A stretch of 64,000 nt of DNA, taken from assembly GCF_000284075.1 (NCBI RefSeq), contig NC_017042.1, positions 1,116,001-1,180,000 of the forward strand. The letters are read 5' to 3'. Shown here piece by piece: positions 1 through 10,913 of the stretch (the stretch's first letter is position 1; each line of letters starts with the position of its first letter). Below the pieces are notes generated by a model. It saw nothing but the letters and a program-made list of their open reading frames with translations. It did no database searches and was not told where the DNA came from. The position numbers and the translations under genes are program-made. Origin of the DNA: Rickettsia rhipicephali str. 3-7-female6-CWPP. GTDB lineage: Bacteria; Pseudomonadota; Alphaproteobacteria; Rickettsiales; Rickettsiaceae.

Positions 1-304
1 ATGCTGTATGTCCTTGATGTATGGTAGTTGCACTTTTAAGGTTACTACCATAAGCCTTAGTTACTATTACAAAACGTACATTTCTAGCTTTTAGTAATTT
101 GGCTAGATACATTACTATCTGCGTCTTACCCGTACCTCCTACGCTACAATTACCGACACAAATAACTTTAGCAGGCAACATAATAGGACGTGCTAAACTA
201 GCTCGTAAATAGCCTAAAAATTGATATATCAAGCTTATAGACAAAAGCAAATAAGCTATAATATTTCGCTTCTGCCAAAATTCAGGATATAAAAGTTTGA
301 TCAT
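1..304 (-). CDS. lpxK: Tetraacyldisaccharide 4'-kinase LpxK (N-terminal part, cut by window edge)
   Basis: LpxK phosphorylates the 4' position of the lipid A disaccharide precursor at the inner face of the inner membrane. I translated the minus strand from the ATG at 304: it opens [14 protein letters not shown], has a hydrophobic segment at about residues 16-33, then the P-loop CSVGGTGKT near residue 55. It stays open for 101 codons to base 1, so the rest lies outside the window. It is the last of three co-directed genes (rlmJ, M23 peptidase, lpxK) and starts 3 bases after the peptidase stop, which suggests one transcript. Family membership is clear from the P-loop context and the N-terminal membrane helix. 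Confidence 0.9.
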   Translation of the reverse strand, partial: MIKLLYPEFWQKRNIIAYLLLSISLIYQFLGYLRASLARPIMLPAKVICVGNCSVGGTGKTQIVMYLAKLLKARNVRFVIVTKAYGSNLKSATTIHQGHTA

Positions 305-307
305 AGT

Positions 308-1162
308 TTAACATTTACGGTAGTTAAAAATAAAGTCAAATGGATTGATTACTTTATTATCTAACAGAATTTCAAAATGCAAATGTTCACCCGTTGCATT
401 ACCAGTGCTTCCTTGTATACCGATAAATTGACCACGCTTAATTTTATTTCCTTCCTTGACTGATATTTCTTTTAAATGAGCATATTTCGTAACAAATTTG
501 CGTCCATGTTTAATCTCAACAAAATTCCCGTAATCAGGTGCTCTAGCGGCTTTTATAACAATTCCGCTTGCTGCTGCATATATCGGTGCTGCTTTTTTAG
601 CTTGTAAATCAATACCGCTATGGAAACATTTTTTTTTTCTTTTCTTTTTATGAGGACTTGTCCTAGTTCCGTAATGGCTAGTAATTTTCGGCTCATATTC
701 CGGCATCATAAGCGGTATTGTACTAATTATTTTATCAAGCTTGGTTAATTCCGAGATATTATTCCTATGAGTTTGTTTTTTTGCAAAATAGCTAGCTTCC
801 GGTTTAGAGAGAAACTTATATTTTGAATTTAGTTTTGTTACAACTGCCTTTATATCAGCTATTTTTATTTCGGCTGCTTTATTAAATTCTGCCGGGTTTT
901 TATTATGGAATTTGTGTAAAAAAATCTTATTTTGTTTAGGGTTATTAATTATTAGACCTAAGTTTTTAGCATATATACATTTGCTATTTTTGTTTGTTAA
1001 ATCATACTGTACTACTAAATCCGCATGGCTGATTTTATATTTTTGCTTTAATTGAGATAAAGTAGTAGAAAGTAACGTAGTACCACTAGATTCTTTAATA
1101 CTGCTACAACCTTGAACAAGAAAAACTATAAACAATAAAAAGATATATTTTTTAAAAGACAT
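308..1162 (-). CDS. M23-family murein peptidase, exported lipoprotein
   Basis: Likely a zinc metallopeptidase, or NlpD/EnvC-like amidase activator, acting on peptidoglycan in the periplasm. The N-terminus is a lipoprotein signal (hydrophobic residues 7-18, then VQGCSS with Cys at 19). The M23 domain occupies about residues 165-275: HSGIDLQA carries the first metal His and Asp, and GEHLHFEI carries the HxH near the end; a G-x-V-x(n)-YGN segment precedes it. The zinc-binding residues look kept, so it may be catalytic rather than a dead activator. The start overlaps the rlmJ stop by one base (translational coupling). A basic KKKRKKK stretch in the domain is a local oddity. Confidence 0.85.
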   Translation of the reverse strand: MSFKKYIFLLFIVFLVQGCSSIKESSGTTLLSTTLSQLKQKYKISHADLVVQYDLTNKNSKCIYAKNLGLIINNPKQNKIFLHKFHNKNPAEFNKAAEIKIADIKAVVTKLNSKYKFLSKPEASYFAKKQTHRNNISELTKLDKIISTIPLMMPEYEPKITSHYGTRTSPHKKKRKKKCFHSGIDLQAKKAAPIYAAASGIVIKAARAPDYGNFVEIKHGRKFVTKYAHLKEISVKEGNKIKRGQFIGIQGSTGNATGEHLHFEILLDNKVINPFDFIFNYRKC

Positions 1163-1950
1163 TAAAGATAAATGTATGTAAATTTCAAATTAAGAGTGCC
1201 ACTTAAATATTCTGTTAATTTCTCTAATTCTCCTCTAATATTTGGAGGGTTAATTAACATTAACCCACACTTTACCATATTTTTATCACTATTTAAAAGC
1301 TCATATTCAATAATCATAGTTTCTTTAAATCCGATATTTTTGTAATTGTGGTAAAAATCACGGACTAAAGATAAATCTTTTATAGGATACCAAATTAAGA
1401 CAGTATTATTAAGAACTCGTAGCTTAATTTTTTTAAGTGCTTCAAGTAATTTTTGAAACTCATTTTTTACTTCAAAAGGCGGATCAAGAAAAATTAATCC
1501 TCTATTCTCTTTAAATGGTAGCAAAGCTTTGATAGCATCATAAGCATCTATATTATGCGTATCATTTGGTAATAATTTTTTTAAACTTAAATAATCGCTT
1601 GGATGCAGTTCGCAGGCAATTAAGCGATCATTTGGTCTTAATAATTGTTTAATTATAAAAGGTGAACCTGGGTAGTGACTTTTGCCTGCTATATTTATTA
1701 TATTTAAAAAAGTTTGTAAGAGCTGAGGAATAGGATCGGTCGCTTGCAGTAATTTATTAATTCCCGTATCGCTTTCTAGAGTTTTAGAAGCTGCCTCCGA
1801 GTTTAAATCGTAAAGACCTAGCCCAGTAAAAGCATCTAAAACCGCAAAAGGTTTTTCTTTTTGCTTGAGCTGTGCTAAAATACTAATGAGGACTAAATGT
1901 TTGACTATATCGGCAAAATTGCCTGCATGATAAATATGACGATAGTTCAT
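1162..1950 (-). CDS. rlmJ: 23S rRNA (adenine-2030-N6)-methyltransferase RlmJ
   Basis: RlmJ methylates N6 of A2030 in 23S rRNA using S-adenosylmethionine. The 262-residue protein opens MNYRHIYHAGNFADIVKH, the hallmark N-terminus of the family, and has the N6-adenine methyltransferase catalytic motif as LDPPFE around residue 155. Length fits the family (about 260-280). It is the first gene of the rlmJ-M23-lpxK run. Upstream lies only toxin-antitoxin and RhuM debris, so its promoter should sit in that debris or just before it. Confidence 0.9.
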   Translation of the reverse strand: MNYRHIYHAGNFADIVKHLVLISILAQLKQKEKPFAVLDAFTGLGLYDLNSEAASKTLESDTGINKLLQATDPIPQLLQTFLNIINIAGKSHYPGSPFIIKQLLRPNDRLIACELHPSDYLSLKKLLPNDTHNIDAYDAIKALLPFKENRGLIFLDPPFEVKNEFQKLLEALKKIKLRVLNNTVLIWYPIKDLSLVRDFYHNYKNIGFKETMIIEYELLNSDKNMVKCGLMLINPPNIRGELEKLTEYLSGTLNLKFTYIYL

Positions 1951-1956
1951 TTTAAA

Positions 1957-2130
1957 TTAATCATAAATTTCACTTCTATGACCAACTCGCGGGAATGACA
2001 TAGAGCATATACTTTATAAACCATATTTAAGCATTCCGTTGCTTCTGCTGAAGTAAATAATTTTTAATGGCTTCTCGTATTAGTTTAGATTTAGGCATCT
2101 CGTCTAATTTAGCTACAGTAATTATATATT
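1957..2130 (-). pseudogene. Remnant of a ribbon-helix-helix antitoxin and RelE/ParE-type toxin tail
   Basis: Reading the minus strand from about 2125 gives an antitoxin-like tail with the phrase LDEMPKSKLIREAIKNYLLQ, typical of a ribbon-helix-helix DNA-binding antitoxin, ending at a stop at 2027-2029. Just downstream, a separate frame ends RVGHRSEIYD at 1957-1959, the usual C-terminus of rickettsial RelE/ParE toxins. The toxin body is missing and half of a GGGAATGAC repeat lies in the gap. Only these two scraps remain, so no function is expected. Confidence 0.55.
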
Positions 2131-2144
2131 ATATCATAGTATAA

Positions 2145-2483
2145 TTTACTGTGCAATCTTTCGTAAAAGCATTGTAGATTAATACTATAGCCCTTAATTA
2201 GATGTTCTTTAAGTAAGTTAGTAGCCCATTTTCTGAAAGCGATCCCTCTCTTAGCATTTACCCTATATCCTATTGATATTATCATATCTAAATTATAGTA
2301 TTCTACTTGGTATGTTTTACCATCAACGGCAGTACGTGCAAAATTTGTACATACTATATTGTCTAGTTTTCTTTCTTTTAGAATTTTATTAATATGTTTT
2401 GTAATAACTGTTCTATCTTTGTCAAAAAGTTTAGCATTGCGTAGAAAAAGTTGTTTTATAGTGTAGTTTAGCTTTCCGATGTC
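2145..2483 (-). pseudogene. RhuM-family (virulence protein RhuM) remnant
   Basis: Minus-strand translation gives about 105 residues without a start codon: LFLRNAKLFDKDRTVITKHI, then CTNFARTAVDGKTYQVEYYN, then LDMIISIGYRVNAKRGIAFR and KWATNLLKEHLIKGYSIN. This is the conserved core of RhuM-type proteins, found in Salmonella islands and scattered in obligate intracellular bacteria; biochemical function unknown. The 5' end is cut off exactly where the palindromic repeat at 2477-2512 begins, so repeat insertion may have removed it. The 3' end fades into AT-rich sequence. Confidence 0.65.
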
Positions 2484-2512
2484 ATTCCCGCGTAGGCGGG
2501 AATGACATCGAG
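2477..2512. repeat. Palindromic GTCATTCCCGC...GCGGGAATGAC repeat
   Basis: A near-perfect inverted repeat, GTCATTCCCGC then GCGGGAATGAC around a four-base centre. The same arms recur at 6086, 46159, 53505 (inside nuoL) and elsewhere in the window, so it is one of a dispersed family of Rickettsia-type palindromes. Confidence 0.8.
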
Positions 2513-2550
2513 TTTTTTATTTACTATCATTTAGTTAGCAATGCCTTGCT

Positions 2551-4635
<2,085 letters not shown>

Positions 4636-4651
4636 TTATTTTAATTTACAA

Positions 4652-4847
4652 TCAAATCCAATTCCTAAAATTTTTATTTCCTTCAAAATCGCTAATTGCT
4701 CGTTTTAGTCTTTCAGCATTTTTAGGACTTTTTAACAAGTATAGTTTCCTCCATAGCATTATGATCTTCAAGCGACATAATAACCACCGGTTTTTGTTTT
4801 TGTCTAGTTATAATCACTGAAGTGTGATCTGCACAAACTTTTTTCAT
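4652..4847 (-). pseudogene. Phd/YefM-family antitoxin, frameshifted
   Basis: From the ATG at 4845-4847 the frame reads MKKVCADHTSVIITRQKQKP then VVIMSLEDHNAMEETI, the DNA-binding head of a YefM/Phd antitoxin, and stops after 42 codons. Shifting one frame recovers LLKSPKNAERLKRAI and a natural stop at 4652-4654, so one small indel near 4740 broke the gene. No RelE/YoeB partner follows before ligA, so the toxin has been lost. Confidence 0.75.
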
Positions 4848-4905
4848 AACATAACCTATTTAAGTAAGTTTACATGTAATAAGGCATGTTTTATAACTAG
4901 TCACT

Positions 4906-5991
4906 TTAAGAATCAAAATCAAAATCTTTACCTAGTTTAATATATGCTCTAATACGGCTCATGAGATTTTGGAAATATGTTAAATTATGCCATGTCATTA
5001 GCATAGAGCCAAGTATTTCACCGATTCTAACTAAATGATGTAGATAAGCTTTACTATAGTTTCTACAAGCAGGACATAGGCAATCATGTTCTAGCGGCTT
5101 GTTATCATCGGCATATTTGCTATTGCGGATATTTACAGTACCGTATTTCGTAAAAGCCTGACCGTTGCGACCTGCGCGTGTCGGGATTACACAGTCAAAC
5201 ATATCTATACCCCTGCTAACCGCACCTATAATATCAGCAGGCTTACCGACTCCCATTAAATAACGCGGCTTATTTTGCGGCAGAAAATCAGGAGCATAAT
5301 CAAGTACTTTAAACATAAGCTCCTGCCCCTCACCTACTGCAAGTCCACCTATAGCATAACCCTCAAAATCAAGTTCTACTAGATCTTTAGCCGATTGCTC
5401 ACGTAATTCTTCGTAAACGCTACCTTGAATAATACCGAATTGTGCATAGCCTTCCCGCTTAACAAAAGCATTACGTGATCTATTCGCCCATCTAGTCGTA
5501 AGCTGCATAGAAGTTTTAGCTTCTTCAAAGGTTACAGGGTAAGGCGTACATTCATCAAAAGCCATAGTGATTGTGCTACCGAGCAGATATTGTATTTCGG
5601 TAGAACGCTCAGGAGTTAACATATATTTATCGCCGTTAATATGAGAACTGAAACTGACTCCCTCTTCGGTTATCTTGCGTAACTTCGATAGCGACATTAC
5701 CTGAAAACCGCCAGAATCGGTTAATATCGGCTTATCCCAATTCATGAATTTATGTAAGCCACCAAGCAGTACTATACGTTCGGCAGTCGGCTGAAGCATT
5801 AAGTGGTAAGTATTGCCGAGCAATATATCCGCCCCCGTTTCGGCTACCGATTCAGGTAGCATTGCCTTAACCGTTCCTCTCGTTCCAACCGGCATAAAAG
5901 CGGGAGTACGCATCTCACCGTGTGCGGTTACGATAATACCGCTTCTAGCTTTTTTATGCTGATGATGAATATTAAAAGAAAATTTTGACAC
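4906..5991 (-). CDS. tgt: tRNA-guanine transglycosylase (queuine tRNA-ribosyltransferase)
   Basis: Exchanges guanine-34 in tRNAs with GUN anticodons for the queuosine precursor. 361 residues, near the usual 370-380. Visible signatures: [12 protein letters not shown] near the start, [11 protein letters not shown] with a catalytic Asp, [17 protein letters not shown] with the nucleophilic Asp, and a zinc site [10 protein letters not shown] followed by His at the C-terminus. The ATG at 5991 is followed by [17 protein letters not shown], matching the family start. It appears to stand alone. Confidence 0.96.
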   Translation of the reverse strand: MSKFSFNIHHQHKKARSGIIVTAHGEMRTPAFMPVGTRGTVKAMLPESVAETGADILLGNTYHLMLQPTAERIVLLGGLHKFMNWDKPILTDSGGFQVMSLSKLRKITEEGVSFSSHINGDKYMLTPERSTEIQYLLGSTITMAFDECTPYPVTFEEAKTSMQLTTRWANRSRNAFVKREGYAQFGIIQGSVYEELREQSAKDLVELDFEGYAIGGLAVGEGQELMFKVLDYAPDFLPQNKPRYLMGVGKPADIIGAVSRGIDMFDCVIPTRAGRNGQAFTKYGTVNIRNSKYADDNKPLEHDCLCPACRNYSKAYLHHLVRIGEILGSMLMTWHNLTYFQNLMSRIRAYIKLGKDFDFDS

Positions 5992-6085
5992 TGATAATCA
6001 CTTATTTTTAAAAGCAATATCTTAGCATACTATAGTTTATCCTGGAATATAAAAATTAAAAGCTCGATTTATCTCGCTTTTTTCT

Positions 6086-6112
6086 GGATTCCCGCTTTCG
6101 CGGGAAATGACA
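6086..6112. repeat. Short palindromic repeat (GGATTCCCGCTTTCGCGGGAAATGAC)
   Basis: Half-element of the dispersed Rickettsia family with a CCCGC/GCGGG core. It carries an extra A compared with the GGGAATGAC form seen elsewhere in the window. Confidence 0.7.
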
Positions 6113-6141
6113 GAGAAACTTTAACCTCTGAGTGAATAATA

Positions 6142-6306
6142 GATGAAGAGGAGGAAAAGCGTTTAAAAGCTCAAAATGCAAGGAAAGAGCTTAAGTTAAT
6201 ATTAATAACATTTGCTATTATTCTCACTAGTTTTTTAACTTTTTGTTATTTCTTTTTTAACTATATAGAAGAAAAAGCAGCAGAGTATAAATTACAGCAA
6301 GAATAA
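6142..6306 (+). pseudogene. Fragment of a small single-pass membrane protein
   Basis: An open stretch of 54 codons without a usual start codon reads DEEEEKRLKAQNARKELKLI, then a clear membrane span (about residues 19-39), then YIEEKAAEYKLQQE and a stop at 6304-6306. A stop lies three codons upstream, so the N-terminus is lost or translation would need ATA. I do not recognise the family. Charged-helix/membrane/charged-helix layout suggests a small inner-membrane protein remnant. Confidence 0.35.
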
Positions 6307-6378
6307 GAAGCAAAAATAAATAATAACACAAAATGCAATTGTTTAAATACAATGTAACCAAAAGCTATTAATCTATTT

Positions 6379-6418
6379 AAAGTTAAAAAATTATTTGTTA
6401 TTGTAATTTTTTAACTTT
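6379..6418. other. 15-bp perfect AT-only inverted repeat
   Basis: AAAGTTAAAAAATTA at 6379-6393 and its exact reverse complement at 6404-6418, separated by ten bases. It sits 47 bases before the dead spoT-like gene. It could form a hairpin in RNA, but has no G-C pairs beyond one, so it is a weak terminator candidate at best. Confidence 0.5.
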
Positions 6419-6465
6419 TGCTTTAATTGTAATCAACTATTATTAATATAAATAAAATAACTTTT

Positions 6466-7175
6466 ATGAAAGATATAAGCTCTTGGAAAGAAAAGTTTGA
6501 AATTTGTGTTTACGCTAAAAAGCTACTTGATAAACTCGAATATTTAAACACTAAAGTAAAAAATCCTGTTGATATAGAGGAAGTTAAAAAAGGTATCTAC
6601 TACGCTCGTAAATATCATGGTTCACAAATGCGTTAGTCAGGCGATCCGTATTATTCGTACCTGATCGAAGTCGCGATTATGCTTGCAGAGTTTGTAGCAG
6701 ACGAAGCGCTTAAGCTTTTTACTTCTAATATGATAAATGCTGCTCTACTTCACTATAATATTGAGGATACAGAACTTACTGAAAAGATAATCATCGAAAT
6801 TTTTGGTAAAGAAACAGCAAAACATGTAGAAGGTGTAACTAGAGAATTAAACCTCACGGAAAAATCAGTGTCGAGGAAAGCTTAAACCTATTAATTAAGC
6901 AAAAAAGATATGATACCGCACTTATAAAATTATTTGATCGTATTCATAATGTATAAACATTAGCAGCTAAATCATCTGAAAACGCGAAGCAGATCATTGT
7001 GGAAACATTTCAGAAGTTTCTAGTTGTTGCTATACATTTAGAGTGTTATGAAATTGAAGAAAAGTTTAATGAAATTTGCTATAGGTTTTTATACAAAGAT
7101 AAATTTTCTCAACAAAAACAAATATCATTATTCACTATGAATAATCTGCTTTTTCAACTTTTGAAAATGATTTAG
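6466..7175 (+). pseudogene. RelA/SpoT-type HD hydrolase fragment, broken
   Basis: Opens at ATG 6466 (MKDISSWKEKFEICVYAKKL) and reads the HD-domain start of a SpoT-like (p)ppGpp hydrolase: GIYYARKYHGSQMR, then an in-frame TAG at 6634-6636, then SGDPYYS...IEVAIMLAEF. The metal-binding His-Asp reads LLHYNIEDTE where LLHDTIEDTE is expected, so a ligand Asp is gone. A frameshift near 6870 and further stops lead through RYDTALIKLFDRIHNV to a stop at 7173-7175. The synthetase, TGS and ACT domains are absent; Rickettsia genomes are known to hold several such short spoT pieces. Confidence 0.8.
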
Positions 7176-8433
7176 ACCAAACATACACATTATAAGTAAT
7201 GGAACCATCACAACAAACAAACCATATTGACCCAAATATTTTGTAAATATATAATTCCAAACGAAGTGATTATATACATTAAGGCTCTAGAAACAGCATA
7301 TATCATACTACTGTAAAGCGTTTAAAAACCGGAAAATGCTTAAAAAAGCTTGAAACAGCAGAAACAGTATCAAATGAACATATTATCAAACCTATTTGAA
7401 TTAAAAGAAGCTGGAAAGGTGTAGTTGTACTTTTTAAAAGGTATGGTGAAATAGAATAAATATAAAGAGTAAAGTTAATTTTACTCTAAGAATTTTTAAA
7501 GGATATATTTTATAACTTAGAAAACATATTAAAGACATACTAGCTAGGTGGAACATTGAAATAATAAAATTATGATGAATAACCTGAGCTGCACTATATC
7601 CAAATGCATTCTTTAAAACTTCACCACAAGTAATATAAGTATAGTAGAAACATATGGGCCAAGCACAACTCATTATGAAAAAATATATAGTTGTCTTCTT
7701 ATTTAGGTTTTTGGTTAAAAATCTCATCGTTTTTTAATTCTTTTTTGTCGATATTTGCTTTTTCATATTTTCGTAAAAGTCTAGCATTTGCATCTACAAA
7801 ATCAGGCGTTTCTCTAAGATGAGCTCTAGCGTAGCCTCTCACAACTGCAATAATTGCACCTATCCAAACGGCAAGACGCCAATTAAATCCTTGAGTAGTA
7901 ACTAAAGATACTATAGCTAAAGCTGCAGTTGTCCCAATTACTGATGCTACGGCGATAAAAGAAACTACGGGATATTGTGTAGGTGGTTTTGTAATTTCAG
8001 TTAAATAAAGTTCTGCTACCACTATTTCACCTACAGAAGCCATACCTTGAATTGCACGGCAAATTGTGATTAATACAGCAGCAAAATAACCTACTGGTTC
8101 ATAAGTAGGAACATTTGCCATAATTATACAGGATAAAGCCATTAAGGTAGTTGTCATAATAACAGTAGATTTTCGCCCTAATTTATCACCTATTCGACCA
8201 AAAACATATGCTCCTAGTGGTCTAAATATAAAGGTAGAACAAAAGGTAAAGGCAGAGAGAAGAGAAGCTGCACTCGAATCATATTTAGAAAAGAACAATT
8301 CATTTAACAATACTGCTCAATGGACGTACAACATTAAATCAAAATACTCAAGAAAAGTAGCTGTAGATAAAATTCCTGTGGCTTCTTTTTGGTCGCTTGT
8401 TAAACTTCTCTGTTCTTTTTCATAGCCTAGCAT
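7176..8433 (-). pseudogene. ProP-type MFS proline/betaine transporter, broken
   Basis: Starts at ATG 8433 (MLGYEKEQRSLTSDQKEATG), hits an in-frame TGA in LMLYVH-stop-AVLLNELFF near 8317, then reads well through FRPLGAYVFGRIGDKLGRKS (the MFS loop 2-3 signature RIGDKLGRK) to a stop at 7699. A second frame continues it from 7727 (KKTTIYFFIMSCAWPICFYY, a late membrane span) to 7434, and scraps of the last helix (FVVMVPLLIMCMFGL) lie near 7185-7235. At least three lesions and loss of sequence around 7240-7430. An osmolyte proton symporter of the inner membrane when intact. Confidence 0.85.
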
Positions 8434-8770
8434 AAATTCTTTACAAAAAATTAAATTGTAAAGAAATTTATACTGTTTTATATAAAAATCAATAGGAAAT
8501 TTCGCTTTATACGATAAATAAGAAAAGGAAGTACAACTTAATATATTTCGTGAATTGATAGAAAAAAGTTATAATATATTGCAATGTTTTTTATAGTTGT
8601 AATTATATAGGATTGAACTGTATTCCCCAGCAAATAGTAACGTTAAAAGCAAGAAACAAACTAATAATTAGTACTTTAAAATTTACTTTATTTTATTAGC
8701 ATGATAGATATGTGATAAATAAACTAATTGAAAGAAAAAAATAAGTAATATACAGTAATGGTGCATTTTT
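8434..8770. other. AT-rich spacer, nothing recognised
   Basis: About 340 bases between two divergently placed broken genes. I see no reading frame, RNA gene or repeat that I can name here. Confidence 0.5.
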
Positions 8771-8827
8771 TTGAGCAGCAAAAATACTATACTATCATTG
8801 GTAGTTATAATTAAATATATTCAAAAT

Positions 8828-9515
8828 ATGCTTTTTCAATCACTAAATTTATACTCTATCTTAGTTGCAGGCCTTACAACTACTGTTATCGTGTTTATGC
8901 GTCAATTATCTTATTACAAACAGCAAATTATTAATAAGGATTTAAAAATAATACCTGCATATTTTGATAAAAAAATGTTATATAAAATTCTTAATAATAA
9001 CTGCGATAGATATTCTGCTCTTGAAATGATTAAATCATATTTTAAGTTGAAAACCGCAAGATCGTTATCATATGCAGAACTTGAAAATGATAAGCAATTA
9101 AGCGAATTGTTTAGAGATTCTTTAAACTATTTTCTTGATGATTTTATATCAAAATCCGATAAATCAGTTGCAGCAAATAAAGTGTTTAGTATACAAGATG
9201 AACATAACAATACTCATAAATTATACGCGTTTTTAGAGAAAAAAAAATATCGGACAAAACACATCAAATGCTTATATATGTCAAAGTGACTTATATAATG
9301 ACCAAAGACGACGAAGAAAGCTTAAACACTTTCATACACTTGGCTAAGATAATGTAGATTTCCCAAAAACAAAATCAGACACTCAAATAGCAATAAGAGT
9401 GAGCTTAACGAAGTCGTATAAGCGAATCTTACAAAATTTGGCATCAAGACTTAATATTGAAACTATATTTTTAAGTAAGACAGAATTATTTAAAGCTCGG
9501 TTTAGAGTTACCTAA
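8828..9515 (+). pseudogene. Membrane-anchored Rickettsia hypothetical protein, frameshifted at a run of nine A
   Basis: I favour the ATG at 8828 (MLFQSLNLYSILVAGLTTTV) over the TTG at 8771. One N-terminal membrane span is followed by YYKQQIINKDLKIIPAYFDK and a soluble region. The frame ends at 9289, but a shift at the A9 run (9238-9246) opens NIGQNTSNAYICQSDLYNDQ, passes one in-frame TAA and reads VDFPKTKSDTQIAIRVSL to a stop at 9513-9515. A whole protein would have about 230 residues. The N-terminus resembles the fragment at 18494-18670 (see findings). Function unknown. Confidence 0.55.
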
Positions 9516-9521
9516 ACCGAG
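9496..9521 (-). terminator. Hairpin downstream of the 9532-9981 gene
   Basis: Perfect 10-bp stem: CTCGGTTTAG at 9496-9505 and CTAAACCGAG at 9512-9521, with a six-base loop. On the minus strand it is followed by CTTTAAATAATT, a weak U tract. It also lies at the end of the plus-strand broken gene, so it may have served both. Confidence 0.6.
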
Positions 9522-9531
9522 AAATAAATTA

Positions 9532-9981
9532 CTACTGACCTAAAAGTGGATATATAACATTTTTTAAGAATTTGCTTTTAATATAAGTACATACTAAAAA
9601 TGTCAGTACGGTACTTGGAACATAGCGAATTATCGTAGGTAAATATCTTAAGGTCTTAGTTGAGACTAAGTCAGTAAACGACGGACTGATGCTCTCTACT
9701 AACTCTCTACTTTTTGATCTTAAACAATCTAAAGTACTATATCTATTTTTGTATTTTAAATAACATCTAACAACTTCAATAACCATAGAAGATATAATAG
9801 AAATTATTCCGCTTTGCATAAGAAAATAAAATTCCAGACTATCCAAACAATAACAATAATTAGCAATAATTATTAAAACTAAACCGAGAATATTTAAAAA
9901 ATAGACAAATGGTTTGCCATAAGATTTCTCTTCTTGCTTAATGCTACTTTTTAATAATTAATATATTAGAGATTTTAACAT
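9532..9981 (-). pseudogene. Small membrane protein (possible YqjE-like), early stop
   Basis: From ATG 9981 the frame reads MLKSLIY then TAA, then continues open for 141 codons to 9532. One base change (CAA to TAA) would explain the break. The body has membrane spans at FVYFLNILGLVLIIIANYCY and FLMQSGIISIISSMVIEVV, then an amphipathic region and VLTFLVCTYIKS near the end. It follows the DUF883 remnant by 8 bases; in many bacteria a DUF883 protein (YqjD) is followed by the membrane protein YqjE, so that is my guess for its ancestry. Translation could restart at an internal codon (TTG at 9846). Confidence 0.5.
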
Positions 9982-9989
9982 TGAATTAC

Positions 9990-10277
9990 CTATTTCATAA
10001 GAATAGCGAGCAATACGCTTGCACCAAAAGCGGAGGCGGGATTCCGCAAAGGGGTGGTCACGTGTCGACTCACATAAATCCGCTACATTAGCTTTACCTT
10101 TATCCATTCCTTTATCTTTATAATGTTCCATAACGGATGATAAATTACCTAACTGCTCATCTAGAGAATATCTCCGGATTTACCTTTTAAATTACGTAAT
10201 CTTGACACTAAGCTTTCAATATCTTTTTTGATACCTTCGACATCTGCTTTAACAGAGTTTGACTTTGATTCTTTCAT
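9990..10277 (-). pseudogene. DUF883 (ElaB/YqjD-type) protein, frameshifted
   Basis: Begins MKESKSNSVKADVEGIKKDI, a coiled-coil start, and stops at TAG after 38 codons. Another frame continues DEQLGNLSSVMEHYKDKGMD through ADLCESTRDHPFA, and a further shift gives the glycine-rich membrane tail SAFGASVLLAILMK with a stop at 9990-9992. These are the marks of YqjD/ElaB proteins, which dock inactive ribosomes on the inner membrane in E. coli. Two indels, so no product expected. A Shine-Dalgarno-like AGGAG lies just upstream of the ATG. Confidence 0.75.
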
Positions 10278-10378
10278 AATTTACTCCTTTATTAGTTTAC
10301 ATTTTGTTAAGCAAATTATTTTGCCTACAAAACTATACGATACTCCTCTTATAAGAACTTTACAATAGTTTAAACAAT

Positions 10379-10406
10379 AAAAAAACCGAATCTAAACTAA
10401 ATTCGG
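10379..10406 (-). terminator. Rho-independent terminator after mlaD
   Basis: On the minus strand CCGAAT-loop-ATTCGG followed by seven T residues, 34 bases beyond the mlaD stop. The stem is short (6 bp, extendable with AT pairs) but the U tract is strong, so the sspB-rnhA-NDUFA12-mlaD run probably ends here. Confidence 0.75.
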
Positions 10407-10439
10407 CTAAATTTAATGATTTTTTATTTCGTATTACTT

Positions 10440-10889
10440 CTACTTACTACCGAATGAAGAAATAATTTTATTAATTAATGATTCAATATTAATTGTTGAT
10501 TGAGTATATTTTATCTCTTCATTAGCCGCTAAATTTTCATCGTCATTACCCGGTACAATTGAAATATATTTACCTCCAAGTAACCCGCTGGTGACTACTT
10601 GGGCTTTAGAATCTTTAGGTATTTTAACATCATCATTAATATTTAGATATACACTTGCATAAAAGCTATTTGGATCTAAAGTAATTTTCTTTACACTACC
10701 GATTTTTATACCTGAAATCATTACGTCGCTTCCGACTACTATCCCTTCCGCACTTTGGAAATGAGCAGTTACCTGATAGCCTTTTGAGCTAGTTATAGAA
10801 CTACCCGTTTTGTAGGCAAAAATCAAAAATAGCAAAGCAATAATTAATACTACAAAGCCTATAATTGTTTCAATAATGTTCTGTTGCAT
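10440..10889 (-). CDS. mlaD: MlaD-type MCE lipid-transport protein
   Basis: Periplasmic, inner-membrane-anchored hexamer-forming subunit of the Mla phospholipid ABC transporter. 149 residues: one N-terminal membrane span (IIGFVVLIIALLFLIFAY), then a single MCE domain with GYQVTAHFQSAEGIVVGSDV and ISGIKIGSV, and GLLGGKYISIVPG near residue 115. Length is typical. The permease and ATPase genes are not in the window. It follows the NDUFA12-like gene by 24 bases on the same strand and precedes a terminator. Confidence 0.9.
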   Translation of the reverse strand: MQQNIIETIIGFVVLIIALLFLIFAYKTGSSITSSKGYQVTAHFQSAEGIVVGSDVMISGIKIGSVKKITLDPNSFYASVYLNINDDVKIPKDSKAQVVTSGLLGGKYISIVPGNDDENLAANEEIKYTQSTINIESLINKIISSFGSK

Positions 10890-10913
10890 TGTTTTTTATA
10901 TTTTATTAATTAA

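Noticed and set aside
7240-7430. Possible plus-strand gene between spoT-like and proP remnants
   Set aside because: A phrase TVKRLKTGKCLKKLETAETV can be read but has no start, is short and matches nothing I recognise.
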